From assembly GCF_019285775.1 (NCBI RefSeq), contig NZ_CP079105.1, forward strand, positions 2,604,001-2,668,000: 64,000 nucleotides of DNA, written 5' to 3'. The notes under the pieces were generated by a model. It was given only the letters and a program-made list of their open reading frames with translations, had not been told where the DNA came from and searched no databases. Made by a program: the position numbers and the translations under genes. This document shows, piece by piece, positions 1-9,504 of this stretch (positions are counted from its first letter, which is position 1; the number at the start of each line of letters is the position of its first letter). The DNA comes from Skermania piniformis. GTDB lineage: Bacteria; Actinomycetota; Actinomycetes; Mycobacteriales; Mycobacteriaceae.

Positions 1-615
1 GACGCGTTGGTCGCGCTGTGCCACGGCCAGGACCTCCTGGCGTGCCGGTGCGGGCGCGACACCTGCGCGCAACGGACCGGAACCCGGCAGCTCGCGCGAA
101 AGCCGTTGATCCACGTGATCGTCACCGATACCACCCTTTCGGGCACAAGTGAGGCTCCTGGTTACCTCGACGGCTTCGGGGTGATCGACGCCGACACCTG
201 CCGGGAACTCGCCGCCCGGGGCGTGATCCGGCCGTTGGGTCCGGACCCGACCGCCCGCCCCGACCGGTACCGTCCCTCGGCCGATCTCGCCGACAGCGTG
301 CGCGCTACCCACGGCAGTTGTCGTTGGCCGCACTGTGATGCTGCCGCGTGGGACTGCGACATCGACCACACGACACCGTTCGATCATGCTGCCCCCGACC
401 GGGGCGGACCGACCGTCGGAAGCAATCTCGGCCCGTACTGCCGAACCCATCATCTACTCAAAACCCATGGTGGATGGCATGATTCGCAGCATCACGATGG
501 CAGCATCACCCTGACTGCGCCCACCGGCCACAGCTACCGCAGCTACCCCGGCGGCGGGGTCGCGCTCCTCGGTCGAACCGATCCCCGGTCCGGCAACGAC
601 CCGCCACCGTTCTGA
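1..615 (+). CDS. HNH endonuclease domain protein (DUF222/13E12-type), 3' part
   Basis: Only the last 204 codons are in the window; the reading frame is already open at base 1, so the true start lies upstream. The C-terminal half has an HNH fold: a CRWPHCD cysteine pair, then DIDHTTPF with the DH core, then an N...CRTHH zinc/histidine segment ending KTHGGW. This is the usual tail of the 400-500 residue DUF222-HNH proteins that occur in many copies in Nocardia, Rhodococcus and mycobacteria (there called 13E12 repeat proteins). Nuclease activity is inferred from the family; the cellular role is unknown. The next gene is convergent and ends about 90 bp away. Confidence 0.8.
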   Translation, partial: DALVALCHGQDLLACRCGRDTCAQRTGTRQLARKPLIHVIVTDTTLSGTSEAPGYLDGFGVIDADTCRELAARGVIRPLGPDPTARPDRYRPSADLADSVRATHGSCRWPHCDAAAWDCDIDHTTPFDHAAPDRGGPTVGSNLGPYCRTHHLLKTHGGWHDSQHHDGSITLTAPTGHSYRSYPGGGVALLGRTDPRSGNDPPPF

Positions 616-708
616 TCCGGACTCGCCATGTCGGTCGAACACAAGTCGGTCTATCGGACAGCGATCCTGCCTGTCGGACAGCGGTTTCTGTCGGACAGCG
701 AGTTCCGG

Positions 709-3700
709 TCAGAACGGAGCCTCGCCCCGTTCCCACATGTCGGCCCAGCGCAGCCGCGTGTCCTGCATCGGCAATCCACCGAGATCGAGCCGGCCGAACG
801 CTTCCCGCACGTAGCGCAGCCGATCGTGATCCGGTCCGTCCGGACTCACCTCGACCAACGCGAGCCGGTGTCGCTCGCCGAGGTTCTTGCCGTGGATGAG
901 TTCGCTGTAGGTGACCGTGACCGAGTCGGAACCGGCGATCCGGCCCTTGACCTCGAGATGGATGTCCGGGCCGTTCGATTGTCCGGACTCGATATCGAAT
1001 CCCTTGTTGTTATGCGGCATCTCGGTGGGTATGCGGCCCAGCCGGCGCTCGGCGGACAGCACCGCCCGTACTGCGCGCCGCTCGACTTCCTCCGTGGCCC
1101 GCACCTGCGCCGCGGGCGCCGGCCGGATCAGCCCGACCGGCAGAATCAGCGCCGCAGCGACCACCCGCGGAGGTTTCGCCGACAGCTGCATCTCCTGATC
1201 CAGGCGTGCCGTCCGCTCGATCAATCTCCGGTCCAGTTCGTCTGCGGTGGATTCCATTCGATCCGGACTCACCCGGACGCGCTGCGTCCGGCCCGCCGCG
1301 ATCTCGTCGCGGAGCCGGCCCGCCTCGCTGTACAGGTAGTTGATCTGTTGCAGCAGTCGCGCCCGGACGGCGGACTTCGTCCGCTCGAGGTGCGGTACCA
1401 GCTGAGCCCGTACCCGGGCCACGTGGTCCGGCTGGGCGTGCTGCACAGCCCAATCCACAGCCAACGCCTCGACCCCGGGAGCGAGCCATTCCGCGGCGGC
1501 GGCCCGCCGGCCGAGCTCGGCATGCTCGGCCGGCAGCGGATGAACGTCCAGGTAGGGCGCGACTCCGGCGTCGACGGCCGCGCCGTCCGGACGCAGCATG
1601 ACGTACGAGAACGCCTTGCTGACCGTCGTACCGGTGCCGTCGACGATCTCGGCGGTGAGCGCGACCAGCAGCGCAGGCCGGGTGCCGGCGTCGTTGTCGT
1701 CGAGCAGAATCGTCCCGGCGGTCAACGCCGCACCGTTGCGCTCCACGGTCGCGTCGAGAACGGCGTCCAGCAGCGCATGTCCCGGGGCGAGCAGCTCGGC
1801 CGGCCGCTCCCCCGCGCGCTCCCGCAGCGAGGGCTCGAACGTCACTCGCTCGTATCGATCGACCACCGGCCCGCTCGACCGAGCCGCACGTCGGCGGTTA
1901 CGGAGCAGCTCCGGAACGTAGGTCACCTCGTACCGGCCTCGCTCGCGCCGACTCATCCGTCCGCCCAGCTCGGCGAATGCAGTCAGAAAAAAGTTCTCGA
2001 TGAAATGCGGCTGCAGCCGGCGCGCCCGAGCCTCGTCCATCTGCCGACGCATTCCGTCGATATCCAGCCGGGACAGCGTCTCGCGGGTCAGCGCCCGCTC
2101 GTCGGCCAACTCGCTCAGCCCGGCCCCGACCTCGGCATCGATCACCCGATCCAGCTCCTGCAACCGGATCGGGTCGTCGCCGTAGCGAATCGCGGCCACC
2201 AGCAGCTCACGCAGCGGGCGCTCGGTGAAGGCCTCACCGAGCACGTCGAAGATCCGGCCACCGTAGGCCTTTCGCTGCGTCTCGATCTTCTCCAGCAGCC
2301 GGCCGAACACCGCACCCTCACGGGTGTCTTCGGCGACGAGATTCCACAACCGGCACACGTGCTGCTGGCCGATCCGGTGGATGCGGCCGAAGCGCTGTTC
2401 GATGCGGTTGGGGTTCCATGGCAGGTCGTAATTGATCATCAGATGCGCCGCCTGCAGGTTCAGCCCCTCGCCGGCGGCATCGGTGGCGATCAAGACCTGG
2501 CAGGTGGGGTCGTGGGTGAAGCGTTCGCGGACCTCCCGACGCTCGTTGCGTCTGGTCCCGCCGTGGATCGTGACGACGGCACCGTCCCGGCCGAACACGT
2601 TCCGGATCTGGTTCGCCAGGTAGTCCAGGGTGTCGCGGTGTTCGGTGAAGACGATCAGCTTGCGCCGCCGGCCGGATCGGTCACCGAGCAGTTCGTCGTG
2701 CAACAGCAGATCACGAAGCTCCGCCCACTTACGGTCCTCGCCGAGATTGCGCACATCGGTGGCGAGCCGGATCAGCCGGTCGAGTTCGGCGAGCTCGAGT
2801 CGCAGCTCGGCATCGGTCAGCGACGCGGTCGCAGCGTCGGCGACCTGATCCTCCAGCAGCTCCGCATCGGCCGCTGCCAACTCGTCGCCGTCGTAGTCGT
2901 CGAGCAGCAGCCGGCCGGCCGGCACCGGCCGGTGCGCGATGCCGTCCGCCAGAGTTCGCTCCAGCCGATCACGCCGGCGTTGCAGCGAACGCAGGATTGC
3001 CTGGGTGCTGGACGCGAGACGCCGTTGCAGCACCGTCAGCGCGAATCCGACCGTACGCCGCCGCGGCGAGTCGGCAAGCGCGTCGGCCCGGTTCATCTCC
3101 TCCCGGACATATCGCGTGACGTCCTCGTAGAGCTCGCGTTCGGACGCCGACAGCGCGTACGGCACCGTCTCGGCAATCCGTTCGGGAAACAGCGGCTTGC
3201 CCTCGAAGGTGAGCAGATCCTCCTTGACCATCCGCCGCATCAGCCCGGCCGTATCGGTGGAATGCACGTCGGCGACGTAGCGACCCTCGAACCGATCGGG
3301 GTCGAGCAGCGCGAGAAACAGCTGGTAGTTCTCCTCGTTTCCGGCATGCGGGGTCGCAGTCATCAGCAGCAGATGCCGGGAGACCGCCGCCAGCCGCAGG
3401 CCGAGCTCGTAGCGCCGGGTGCGCCGCACCTCGGGTCCGATCCAGGCGGCCGACATCCGGTGCGCCTCGTCGACGACGGTCAGATCCCACTCGCTGCCGT
3501 CGAGCGCGGTCAGCAGGTCGTCGTCCCGGGCGAGCTGGTCCATCCGGGCGATCAGCAGCGGGTGCTCCCGGAACGGGTCGGCAGACTCCATCAGCTCGCG
3601 GCTGAGCAGCTCGGCCCGGATACCGAACTTGACCGCAAGCTCGTCCTGCCACTGCTCGACCAGGCTGCCCGGTGCGACGACCAGCAGCCGGTGGACATCG

Positions 3701-3972
3701 CCACGCAGCATCAGTTCTTTGGCAAGCAATCCGGCCATCACCGTCTTACCCGCGCCGGGATCGTCGGCCAGCAGAAATCGCAGCGGCACCCGGGGCAACA
3801 GCTCGCCGTACACCGCGCGGAGCTGATGCGGCAGTGGGTCGATCTCACTCGACGACACCGCCGACATCGGATCGTGCAGAGCTGCGAATCGAATCCGCAT
3901 CGCCTCGGCCGCGATCTGGAAAGCGCGGCCGTCGGCACCGAACTGCCTCGCGCGCCCATCGCTACACAACAT
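709..3972 (-). CDS. SNF2-type DEAH helicase with C-terminal DUF3883 (DrmD-like)
   Basis: A 1087-residue superfamily 2 ATPase. The Walker A motif is DDPGAGKT (about 70-77), motif II is DEAH (168-171) and motif III is TATPH (205-209). The second RecA lobe carries an IEQRFGRIHRIGQQ motif VI. The last 150 or so residues resemble DUF3883, which is tied to restriction and defence helicases. The architecture resembles DrmD of DISARM, but no drmA, drmB or methylase is present here. Relatives usually have about 50-100 extra residues before the segment that begins this protein. A TAA stop lies in frame a few codons upstream of the ATG, so this copy looks N-terminally short. It is divergent from an XRE regulator 41 bp away. 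A solo antiviral or DNA-remodelling helicase is plausible but unproven. Confidence 0.85.
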   Translation of the reverse strand: MLCSDGRARQFGADGRAFQIAAEAMRIRFAALHDPMSAVSSSEIDPLPHQLRAVYGELLPRVPLRFLLADDPGAGKTVMAGLLAKELMLRGDVHRLLVVAPGSLVEQWQDELAVKFGIRAELLSRELMESADPFREHPLLIARMDQLARDDDLLTALDGSEWDLTVVDEAHRMSAAWIGPEVRRTRRYELGLRLAAVSRHLLLMTATPHAGNEENYQLFLALLDPDRFEGRYVADVHSTDTAGLMRRMVKEDLLTFEGKPLFPERIAETVPYALSASERELYEDVTRYVREEMNRADALADSPRRRTVGFALTVLQRRLASSTQAILRSLQRRRDRLERTLADGIAHRPVPAGRLLLDDYDGDELAAADAELLEDQVADAATASLTDAELRLELAELDRLIRLATDVRNLGEDRKWAELRDLLLHDELLGDRSGRRRKLIVFTEHRDTLDYLANQIRNVFGRDGAVVTIHGGTRRNERREVRERFTHDPTCQVLIATDAAGEGLNLQAAHLMINYDLPWNPNRIEQRFGRIHRIGQQHVCRLWNLVAEDTREGAVFGRLLEKIETQRKAYGGRIFDVLGEAFTERPLRELLVAAIRYGDDPIRLQELDRVIDAEVGAGLSELADERALTRETLSRLDIDGMRRQMDEARARRLQPHFIENFFLTAFAELGGRMSRRERGRYEVTYVPELLRNRRRAARSSGPVVDRYERVTFEPSLRERAGERPAELLAPGHALLDAVLDATVERNGAALTAGTILLDDNDAGTRPALLVALTAEIVDGTGTTVSKAFSYVMLRPDGAAVDAGVAPYLDVHPLPAEHAELGRRAAAAEWLAPGVEALAVDWAVQHAQPDHVARVRAQLVPHLERTKSAVRARLLQQINYLYSEAGRLRDEIAAGRTQRVRVSPDRMESTADELDRRLIERTARLDQEMQLSAKPPRVVAAALILPVGLIRPAPAAQVRATEEVERRAVRAVLSAERRLGRIPTEMPHNNKGFDIESGQSNGPDIHLEVKGRIAGSDSVTVTYSELIHGKNLGERHRLALVEVSPDGPDHDRLRYVREAFGRLDLGGLPMQDTRLRWADMWERGEAPF

Positions 3973-4001
3973 GTTGGGCAGACATTACGCGCCGACTCCG
4001 A

Positions 4002-4016
4002 CACGTTCGAAACGTG
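4002..4016. promoter_or_regulatory. Perfect inverted repeat, candidate XRE operator
   Basis: The 15-bp sequence CACGTT-CGA-AACGTG is a perfect 6+3+6 inverted repeat in the 41-bp gap between the divergent helicase and XRE genes. Its last three bases are the proposed GTG start of the XRE gene. A second, 10-bp palindrome (CAACATGTTG, 3967-3976) covers the helicase start codon. The position and symmetry fit an operator for the neighbouring regulator controlling both genes; this is inference. Confidence 0.5.
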
Positions 4017-4391
4017 GCGCAGAAGGGAGGCGAACTCGAGTGGCGGACCTACGGTCTGTCGATCGCCAAACGGGTCCGCGCGCTGCGCACGCATCGTGCA
4101 CTGTCGCAGGATCAGCTGGCCGAACTGAGCGGCCTGCACCGCAACCAGATCTCCAACATCGAGCGCAACACCAGCCGCGACGACGGCTGCGCCGATCCGC
4201 AGATGTCCACCATCTACCGGCTCGCCCGTGCGCTGGACGTCGCGCCGAGTGCGCTGATCCCCGACGCCGACCACCAGGTCAACGAGCGATCGGCCGAGAC
4301 CGCGTCCGACATCGCGTGGTCGGCCGTCGAGACCCACCTGCTCGCGCAGTTGGCCGAGTGGGATCCGGCTCGACCCCTGACCAAGAACTGA
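4014..4391 (+). CDS. XRE-family helix-turn-helix regulator
   Basis: A protein of about 125 residues with one Cro/C1-type HTH domain: AKRVRALRTHRALSQDQLAE leads into a recognition-helix region around GLHRNQISNIERN. It is followed by a short tail with no recognised domain. GTG at 4014 is the only sensible in-frame start near the conserved region. The purine-rich AGGGAGG at 4024-4029 lies downstream of it, so initiation may be leaderless, and the start is uncertain. The gene is divergent from the SNF2/DUF3883 helicase and converges on tsf across a strong hairpin. It probably controls itself and the helicase through the inverted repeat at its start. Confidence 0.75.
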   Translation: MAQKGGELEWRTYGLSIAKRVRALRTHRALSQDQLAELSGLHRNQISNIERNTSRDDGCADPQMSTIYRLARALDVAPSALIPDADHQVNERSAETASDIAWSAVETHLLAQLAEWDPARPLTKN

Positions 4392-4420
4392 TCGCAACCA
4401 CAAACTGATCGCAACGGCGA

Positions 4421-4452
4421 CGGGCCCCGATTCCCTTCGGAACCGGGGCCCG
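4421..4452. terminator. Bidirectional hairpin between XRE gene and tsf
   Basis: CGGGCCCCG pairs with CGGGGCCCG. After one mismatch, TTCC pairs with GGAA, closing a small loop. It sits between two convergent genes, where a shared transcription terminator is expected. There is no T-tract, as is common in actinobacteria. Confidence 0.7.
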
Positions 4453-4466
4453 TACACCTGCACCAG

Positions 4467-5291
4467 TTAGCTGGTACCGACCTCGAACCGAGCAATCCGC
4501 TTCACCGAGACACCGGCGTCGTCCAGCAACGCCTTGACCGTCTTCTTCGAGTCGGTCACCGACGCCTGCTCGACGAGGACGACATCCTTGAAGAAGCCGT
4601 TCACCCGACCCTCGACGATCTTCGGCAGCGCACCCTCCGGCTTGCCCTCCTCGCGCGCGGTCTGCTCGGCGATCCGCCGCTCGTTCTCGACGAGGTCGGC
4701 CGGCACCTCGTCGCGACTCACGTACTTCGCCTTCAGCGCGGCGACCTGCATCGCGGCACCACGTGCCGCCACCGCCGCGCTGTCGCCGTCGCCGTCGTAC
4801 TCGATCAGCACGCCGACCGCGGGCGGCAGATCCGACGCCCGCTTGTGCAGGTAGGTCGCGACCGGACCGTCGAACGAGATGAACCGACGCAACTCCAGCT
4901 TCTCGCCGATCTTCGCCGACAGCGCCTGCACCGCGTCGTCCACGGTGCCACCATCGAGCGCAAGCGCGTTCAACGCGTCGAGGTCGGCCGGCTTCGCCGC
5001 CGCCGCGGCGGTGACGATCCGGTCGGCCAGATCTTGGAACTCGGCATTCTTCGCGACGAAATCGGTCTCCGAGTTGATCTCGATCAACACGCCACCCTTG
5101 GCCGCGACGAGGCCCTCTGCGGTTGTGCGTTCAGCGCGCTTGCCGACATCCTTTGCGCCCTTGATCCGCAGTACCTCGACGGCCTTGTCGAAATCGCCGT
5201 CGGTTTCGGTCAGCGCGTTCTTGCAGTCCAGCATGCCTGCGCCGGTCAGCTCACGGAGTCGCTTGACGTCCGCGGCAGTGTAGTTCGCCAT
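4467..5291 (-). CDS. tsf: Elongation factor Ts
   Basis: The 274-residue guanine-nucleotide exchange factor for EF-Tu. The N-terminal UBA-like segment contains [18 protein letters not shown], and the core has the hallmark TDFVAKN, which contacts EF-Tu. Length matches actinobacterial EF-Ts (about 271-275). The ATG at 5291 is preceded by a good AGGAGG ribosome site; upstream in-frame codons are not conserved. It follows rpsB by 61 bp on the same strand, the classic rpsB-tsf operon. Confidence 0.97.
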   Translation of the reverse strand: MANYTAADVKRLRELTGAGMLDCKNALTETDGDFDKAVEVLRIKGAKDVGKRAERTTAEGLVAAKGGVLIEINSETDFVAKNAEFQDLADRIVTAAAAAKPADLDALNALALDGGTVDDAVQALSAKIGEKLELRRFISFDGPVATYLHKRASDLPPAVGVLIEYDGDGDSAAVAARGAAMQVAALKAKYVSRDEVPADLVENERRIAEQTAREEGKPEGALPKIVEGRVNGFFKDVVLVEQASVTDSKKTVKALLDDAGVSVKRIARFEVGTS

Positions 5292-5352
5292 CGTAGGGCG
5301 AGCCTCCTCGTGGTTACCTGTCGTAGATGGTGTCTGCTCGGATACAGCCGGA

Positions 5353-6222
5353 TCAGCTGTGCGCCATCGGTTCGGGCGATTGCGCGGTCTCGGCCATCGC
5401 ATCGTCGACCGGCGGCTCGACGGTGTCGGTGCCGGCCGCGTCGGCGCTGGTCGCGGCCTGCGTCAGCAGCTCCTGCTCCCACTCGGCGAGCGGCTCCACA
5501 CCGCCCTCGGGCTTGTCGTCGCCGGCCGAAGCACCGGCCCGGGCCTGCACCCCCTCGGCGACCGCGGAGGCCACCACCTTGGTCAACAAGGCGGCCGACC
5601 GGATCGCGTCGTCGTTGCCCGGGATCGGGTAGTCGACCAGGTCCGGGTCGCAGTTGGTGTCGAGGATCGCGATCACCGGAATGTTCAGCTTGCGTGCCTC
5701 ACCGACCGCGATGTGCTCCTTGTTGGTGTCGACGACCCAGATCGCCGACGGCACCTTCGCCATGTCCCGGATACCTCCGAGGGTGCGGTCCAGCTTGTTC
5801 ATCTCACGCGTGAGCATGAGAATTTCCTTCTTGGTGCGCCCCTCGAAGCCACCGGTCTGCTCCATCGACTCCAGCTCCTTGAGCCGCTGCAGCCGCTTGT
5901 GCACGGTGGAGAAGTTGGTGAGCATTCCGCCCAGCCAGCGCTGATTCACATACGGCATGCCGACCCGGGTGGCCTCGGCCGCGATCGACTCCTGCGCCTG
6001 CTTCTTGGTACCGACGAACAACACGGTGCCCCCGTGCGCGACGGTCTCCTTGACGAACTCGTAGGCCTTGTCGATGTAGGTCAGCGTCTGCTGCAGGTCG
6101 ATGATGTAGATGCCGTTGCGGTCGGTGAAGATGAACCGCTTCATCTTCGGGTTCCAACGGCGGGTCTGATGCCCGAAGTGCGCGCCGCTGTCGAGCAGCT
6201 GCTTCATGGTTACAACAGCCAT
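5353..6222 (-). CDS. rpsB: 30S ribosomal protein S2
   Basis: A 289-residue S2 protein beginning [20 protein letters not shown], with the conserved [17 protein letters not shown] region and the Rossmann-like core ending PGNDDAIRS. The last 40 or so residues form an acidic, alanine-rich extension typical of mycobacterial and nocardial S2. The ATG at 6222 is chosen because it matches the conserved N-terminus. It is the first gene of the rpsB-tsf operon, with a candidate promoter about 160 bp upstream. Confidence 0.97.
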   Translation of the reverse strand: MAVVTMKQLLDSGAHFGHQTRRWNPKMKRFIFTDRNGIYIIDLQQTLTYIDKAYEFVKETVAHGGTVLFVGTKKQAQESIAAEATRVGMPYVNQRWLGGMLTNFSTVHKRLQRLKELESMEQTGGFEGRTKKEILMLTREMNKLDRTLGGIRDMAKVPSAIWVVDTNKEHIAVGEARKLNIPVIAILDTNCDPDLVDYPIPGNDDAIRSAALLTKVVASAVAEGVQARAGASAGDDKPEGGVEPLAEWEQELLTQAATSADAAGTDTVEPPVDDAMAETAQSPEPMAHS

Positions 6223-6529
6223 AGCTGTATCGATCTCTTTCTGTTGCCGGTTGCCGCAGGGATGACCGGTCGGTTTCCCTGCCCTGGCGCCCGTCTGCCG
6301 CCCACCCGCCCGGAGGCAGGACCTGCAACGGCAATTCACGCGGGCGCGCGAAGTCGACCCGTGCATGCACCGGCCGCGCAGACAGTGTACTCAGGAAGGT
6401 GTCCCCACCCCAACTTCAGGGTTGTCGTGGCTGGGCATCGTGGGGCACGATCATCCCGGAACGGGGAAGGAAAAAAGGTTGGGGACGGATTCGAGACCGG
6501 ACGGTTCGACCCCGTCCGACGGTAGCGAG
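6223..6529. other. Intergenic region: rpsB leader and promoter
   Basis: About 307 bp between the divergent rpsB and WXG100-like genes. It holds the candidate rpsB promoter (6384-6413) and a leader of roughly 150 nt that could carry S2 autoregulation. No coding signal or tRNA was seen. Confidence 0.6.
6384..6413 (-). promoter_or_regulatory. Candidate promoter of rpsB-tsf
   Basis: On the minus strand, TTGGGG (6413-6408), an 18-bp spacer and TACACT (6389-6384) resemble a housekeeping sigma promoter. It would give a leader of about 150 nt ahead of rpsB. Confidence 0.45.
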
Positions 6530-6742
6530 ATGACTCTGGCAGATATCCACGCGATGGGCGAAACCGCACAGCGGATCGCCGACGAGCTGCGGCGATCAGT
6601 GGAATCCGGTCAGGCCGAGATCGGCACTTTGCTGGCCGCGTGGCGCGGATCGGCAGCCGATGCCTACGACGCCGGGCGCGAAACGCTGCATCGGGCGCGC
6701 GAACACGTCGAGACCGAACCCGGCGCGCACCGGTCGGACTGA
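6530..6742 (+). CDS. Short WXG100-like protein
   Basis: A 70-residue protein. A first amphipathic helix (residues 5-35) is followed by the turn LAAWRGSAADAY, carrying the W-x-G signature at residues 38-40, and then a second helix. True ESX/WXG100 proteins are about 95-100 residues, so the second helix is 20-30 residues short here. The gene precedes an M23 peptidase by 97 bp on the same strand; no ESX secretion genes are nearby. It could be a truncated relic or a minimal orphan WXG protein. The ribosome site is weak, so expression is uncertain. Confidence 0.5.
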   Translation: MTLADIHAMGETAQRIADELRRSVESGQAEIGTLLAAWRGSAADAYDAGRETLHRAREHVETEPGAHRSD

Positions 6743-6839
6743 ACAGCCGGGGCCCCGAACGCTGTGCACAGCGCCTCGGTTGTCCCCAACCCGGGCACAG
6801 CGGCCGAGTCGTCCAGGTCGGATCGGTCACAGTCGGGAC

Positions 6840-7349
6840 ATGCGTCCGATACCCGCGTCGATCCTGTCGGCACTCCTGATCATGTTCACGCTGCCGACCC
6901 TGACCGGCCCCGCTGCCGCGCCGGCTGCGCCTGCCGGATATCGCTGGCCACTGGAACCTCGACCGGCCGTCACCCGAGGTTTCGACAAGCCGGACCACGA
7001 TTGGCTCCCCGGCCATCGCGGCGTCGACCTGAGTTCTGCGCCGGGGCAGCCGGTGCGCGCCGCCGCGGCCGGAGTCGTGGTGTTCGCCGGCACGGTGGCC
7101 GGCAAACCGGTGGTCTCGATCGACCATCCGGGCGGTCTGCGCACCACCTACGAGCCGGTTCGGGCCGATGTCACAGCCGGTCGACGAGTCGCGCGCGGCG
7201 AACCGATCGGTGCCGTCGAGGCGGGACACCCCGGCTGTCCGGCAGCCGCGTGCCTGCACTGGGGGGTGCGCCGGGGCCGCGAGTACCTGGATCCGCTGGC
7301 ATTGCTGGGCGGCCGGCCGATCCGGCTGAAGCCGGTCGCCCCGGGATAG
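6840..7349 (+). CDS. Secreted M23-family metallopeptidase (Rv2891-like)
   Basis: A 169-residue protein. An N-terminal signal peptide (hydrophobic stretch 7-27, ending near AAA) is followed by one M23/LytM domain. Zinc ligands are His59 and Asp63 in GHRGVD and His140 in the ACLHWG motif, with a second cysteine at 133 nearby as in mycobacterial relatives. It probably cleaves peptide crosslinks in peptidoglycan outside the membrane. The position next to rpsB-tsf matches Rv2891 in M. tuberculosis. ATG at 6840 gives a proper signal peptide. Confidence 0.9.
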   Translation: MRPIPASILSALLIMFTLPTLTGPAAAPAAPAGYRWPLEPRPAVTRGFDKPDHDWLPGHRGVDLSSAPGQPVRAAAAGVVVFAGTVAGKPVVSIDHPGGLRTTYEPVRADVTAGRRVARGEPIGAVEAGHPGCPAAACLHWGVRRGREYLDPLALLGGRPIRLKPVAPG

Positions 7350-7394
7350 CTCGGGCGGAACGTTCGGCGTTACCGTTCGCGTACCCCGCTCGAG

Positions 7395-8330
7395 TCATGC
7401 CCGCGGGTGCGCCTGCCCGTGCACGCTGCGCAACCGAGCGATCGACACGTGGGTGTACAACTGAGTCGTGGCCAGGCTGGCGTGACCGAGCAGCTCCTGC
7501 ACCACCCGCAGATCCGCGCCCCCCTCCAGCAGGTGGGTGGCGGCCGAGTGCCGCAACCCGTGTGGGCCGAGATCCGGTGCGCCCGGAATCGTCGTGACGA
7601 CCTCGTGCACCACCGTGCGGGCCTGCCGCTGGCCCAGCCGCCGTCCGCGGACGCCGAGGAGCAGCGCCGGTCCGGACGCGGCGGTGGCCAGGGCCGGGCG
7701 ACCGTGCGTGAGCCAGGCGTCGATCGCCGCCGCGGCGGGACGACCGAACGGGACCGATCGCTGCTTCCCACCCTTGCCGAGAACTCGGACCAGCCACCGT
7801 TCGTGGTCGACGTCGTCGATATCCATCCCGCACAACTCGCCCACGCGGATGCCGGTGGCGTACAGCAGCTCGACGATCAGGTGATCCCGCAGGGCGACCG
7901 GATCATGTTCCGCCGCACCCGATTCGGCTGCTGCCAACGCCTCGGCGGCCTGGCCGGGCCGCAGCACCGCCGGCAACGGCCGATACGCTCGGGCCGACAT
8001 CAACCGGGTGCCCGGATCGGCCGGCAACCGCCCGGTTCGGGCCAACCAGGCGGTGAACGTCCGCACCGACGAGGTCCGCCGGGCCAGGGTCGTCCGCGCT
8101 GCGCCCGCGGCGGCCTGTCCGGCCAACCACGAACGTAGTACCGCCAGGTCCAGGGCGGCCAGGTCCGCGTTCGGCCGGGCATCGGCCAGATGGTTGAGCG
8201 CGGCCCGGGCGTCGGTGACGTAGGCCCGCACCGTGTGCGCCGAACGATTGCGCTCCAACCGCAGATACGCCGCGTACTCGTCGAGCACCGAACGCCAGGC
8301 TCCGGGCAGGGCGGGTTCGATGTCGGACAC
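7395..8330 (-). CDS. xerC: Tyrosine recombinase XerC
   Basis: A 311-residue site-specific recombinase that resolves chromosome dimers with XerD at dif. It has an N-terminal SAM-like core-binding domain (about 10-100) and a catalytic domain with all expected residues: Arg162, Lys186, His257-x-x-Arg260, His283 and nucleophile Tyr292. GTG at 8330 starts the conserved core-binding domain. It lies 31 bp downstream of dprA in the yraN-comM-dprA-xerC run, the same order as in mycobacteria. Confidence 0.93.
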   Translation of the reverse strand: MSDIEPALPGAWRSVLDEYAAYLRLERNRSAHTVRAYVTDARAALNHLADARPNADLAALDLAVLRSWLAGQAAAGAARTTLARRTSSVRTFTAWLARTGRLPADPGTRLMSARAYRPLPAVLRPGQAAEALAAAESGAAEHDPVALRDHLIVELLYATGIRVGELCGMDIDDVDHERWLVRVLGKGGKQRSVPFGRPAAAAIDAWLTHGRPALATAASGPALLLGVRGRRLGQRQARTVVHEVVTTIPGAPDLGPHGLRHSAATHLLEGGADLRVVQELLGHASLATTQLYTHVSIARLRSVHGQAHPRA

Positions 8331-8361
8331 CGCTCCACCGTCGCCGCGTGTGGTCGACGGT

Positions 8362-9504
8362 TCAAGTCGGCGCGCCGCTCGACCGAGGCCGGCGCCGAAA
8401 CCAACCGGTGTCGTCGACGCCGGCGAACCCGGCCAGCTCGAGTAACGGCAGCGTGGCCCGGACCTGCGGTAGCGATACCCCGGACAGTTCCGCCAGCTGC
8501 CGTGGTTCTCGCGCGCCGACCGCCGGCAACGCCTCGTAGACCGACAGCTGATCGCCGGAGAGCCGGTCCGTCGGCCGGTCCGGCACCGGCTCGCCGATCG
8601 GCAATCGCAACGGCCCGGCCTCGTCCACGATCTCGCTCGCCCGCGTGACCAGCCGAGCCTCACCCTCCCGGATCATCTGGTGGCATCCGGTCGACGCCGC
8701 CGACGACACCGAACCGGGAACCGCGAGCGCCGGACGGCCCAGCCGACGGGCCCACGCCGCCGTGTTGCGGGCGCCACTACGCCAACCTGCCTCGACCACG
8801 ACCACCGCATCCGCCAGCCCGGCGACGTGCCGGTTGCGCTCCAGAAATCGATACCGCGCCGGCACGATGCCGGGTGGATACTCGCTGATCACCAGTCCCG
8901 ACTCGGCGATCTCGGCGAGCAACCGGGTGTGCTGCGCCGGATAGGGAAGGTCGACCCCGCAGGCCAACACCGCGATCGTGCACCCGCCGACGGCGAGCGC
9001 GGCTCGATGTGCGGCCGCATCGATGCCCAACGCCGCACCGGACACGATCGTCCAGCCGTCGGCGGCGAGATCACCGGCGAGTTCGCCGGCCACCGCGACG
9101 CCGTAGCCGCTCGGCGCCCGAGTGCCCACGACGGCAACCGCGCGGTCGGTGGCGCCGGCGAGAGCAGCCGCACCACGCACCCACAACGCGAGCGGGGCGG
9201 ACCCGTCACGACCACCGTCCCGACCGGGGGCGGCGAACGCCAGCATCCGCCAGGCCGGCCAGTCCGGGTCGTCCGGGGTGACAAGTCGGCCACCCAGCCG
9301 GTCGAGCAGCGCAAGGTCCGCCGCGGCGGTATCGAGGTGCCTGCGCGCCTCGGTCCGCCGCCGCAGCACCGCCGGCAGCGTCCACTCCCGGACCGCGCGC
9401 GCCGCGTCGATCACCCCGACCCGGGTGATCAGCTCCGCCAACGGGGCGCACGGCCCCTGCACCACCCGGGACAGATAAGCCCACGCCAACAGCTCGTCGT
9501 TCAT
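8362..9504 (-). CDS. dprA: DNA-processing protein DprA
   Basis: A 380-residue DprA/Smf protein: an N-terminal helical region, a Rossmann-like core around [11 protein letters not shown] and the ssDNA-binding loop region, and a C-terminal winged-helix domain (from about 310). In competent bacteria DprA loads RecA on incoming single-stranded DNA; its role in actinobacteria is less clear. The ATG at 9504 overlaps the comM stop codon as ATGA, so translation is probably coupled to comM. Confidence 0.93.
   Translation of the reverse strand: MNDELLAWAYLSRVVQGPCAPLAELITRVGVIDAARAVREWTLPAVLRRRTEARRHLDTAAADLALLDRLGGRLVTPDDPDWPAWRMLAFAAPGRDGGRDGSAPLALWVRGAAALAGATDRAVAVVGTRAPSGYGVAVAGELAGDLAADGWTIVSGAALGIDAAAHRAALAVGGCTIAVLACGVDLPYPAQHTRLLAEIAESGLVISEYPPGIVPARYRFLERNRHVAGLADAVVVVEAGWRSGARNTAAWARRLGRPALAVPGSVSSAASTGCHQMIREGEARLVTRASEIVDEAGPLRLPIGEPVPDRPTDRLSGDQLSVYEALPAVGAREPRQLAELSGVSLPQVRATLPLLELAGFAGVDDTGWFRRRPRSSGAPT

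Noticed and set aside
628-4128. Long plus-strand open frame opposite the helicase
   Set aside because: Antisense to a clearly coding ATPase; composition (Gln/Arg/Pro/His-rich) is typical of high-GC shadow frames.
6496-6525. tRNA T-arm-like hairpin (GACGG-TTCGACC-CCGTC)
   Set aside because: No matching acceptor, D or anticodon arms exist upstream; the rest of the stretch lies in the rpsB leader region.
8331-8361. tRNA-like TTCAAGTC sequence between xerC and dprA
   Set aside because: Too short a gap for a tRNA and no complementary stems.
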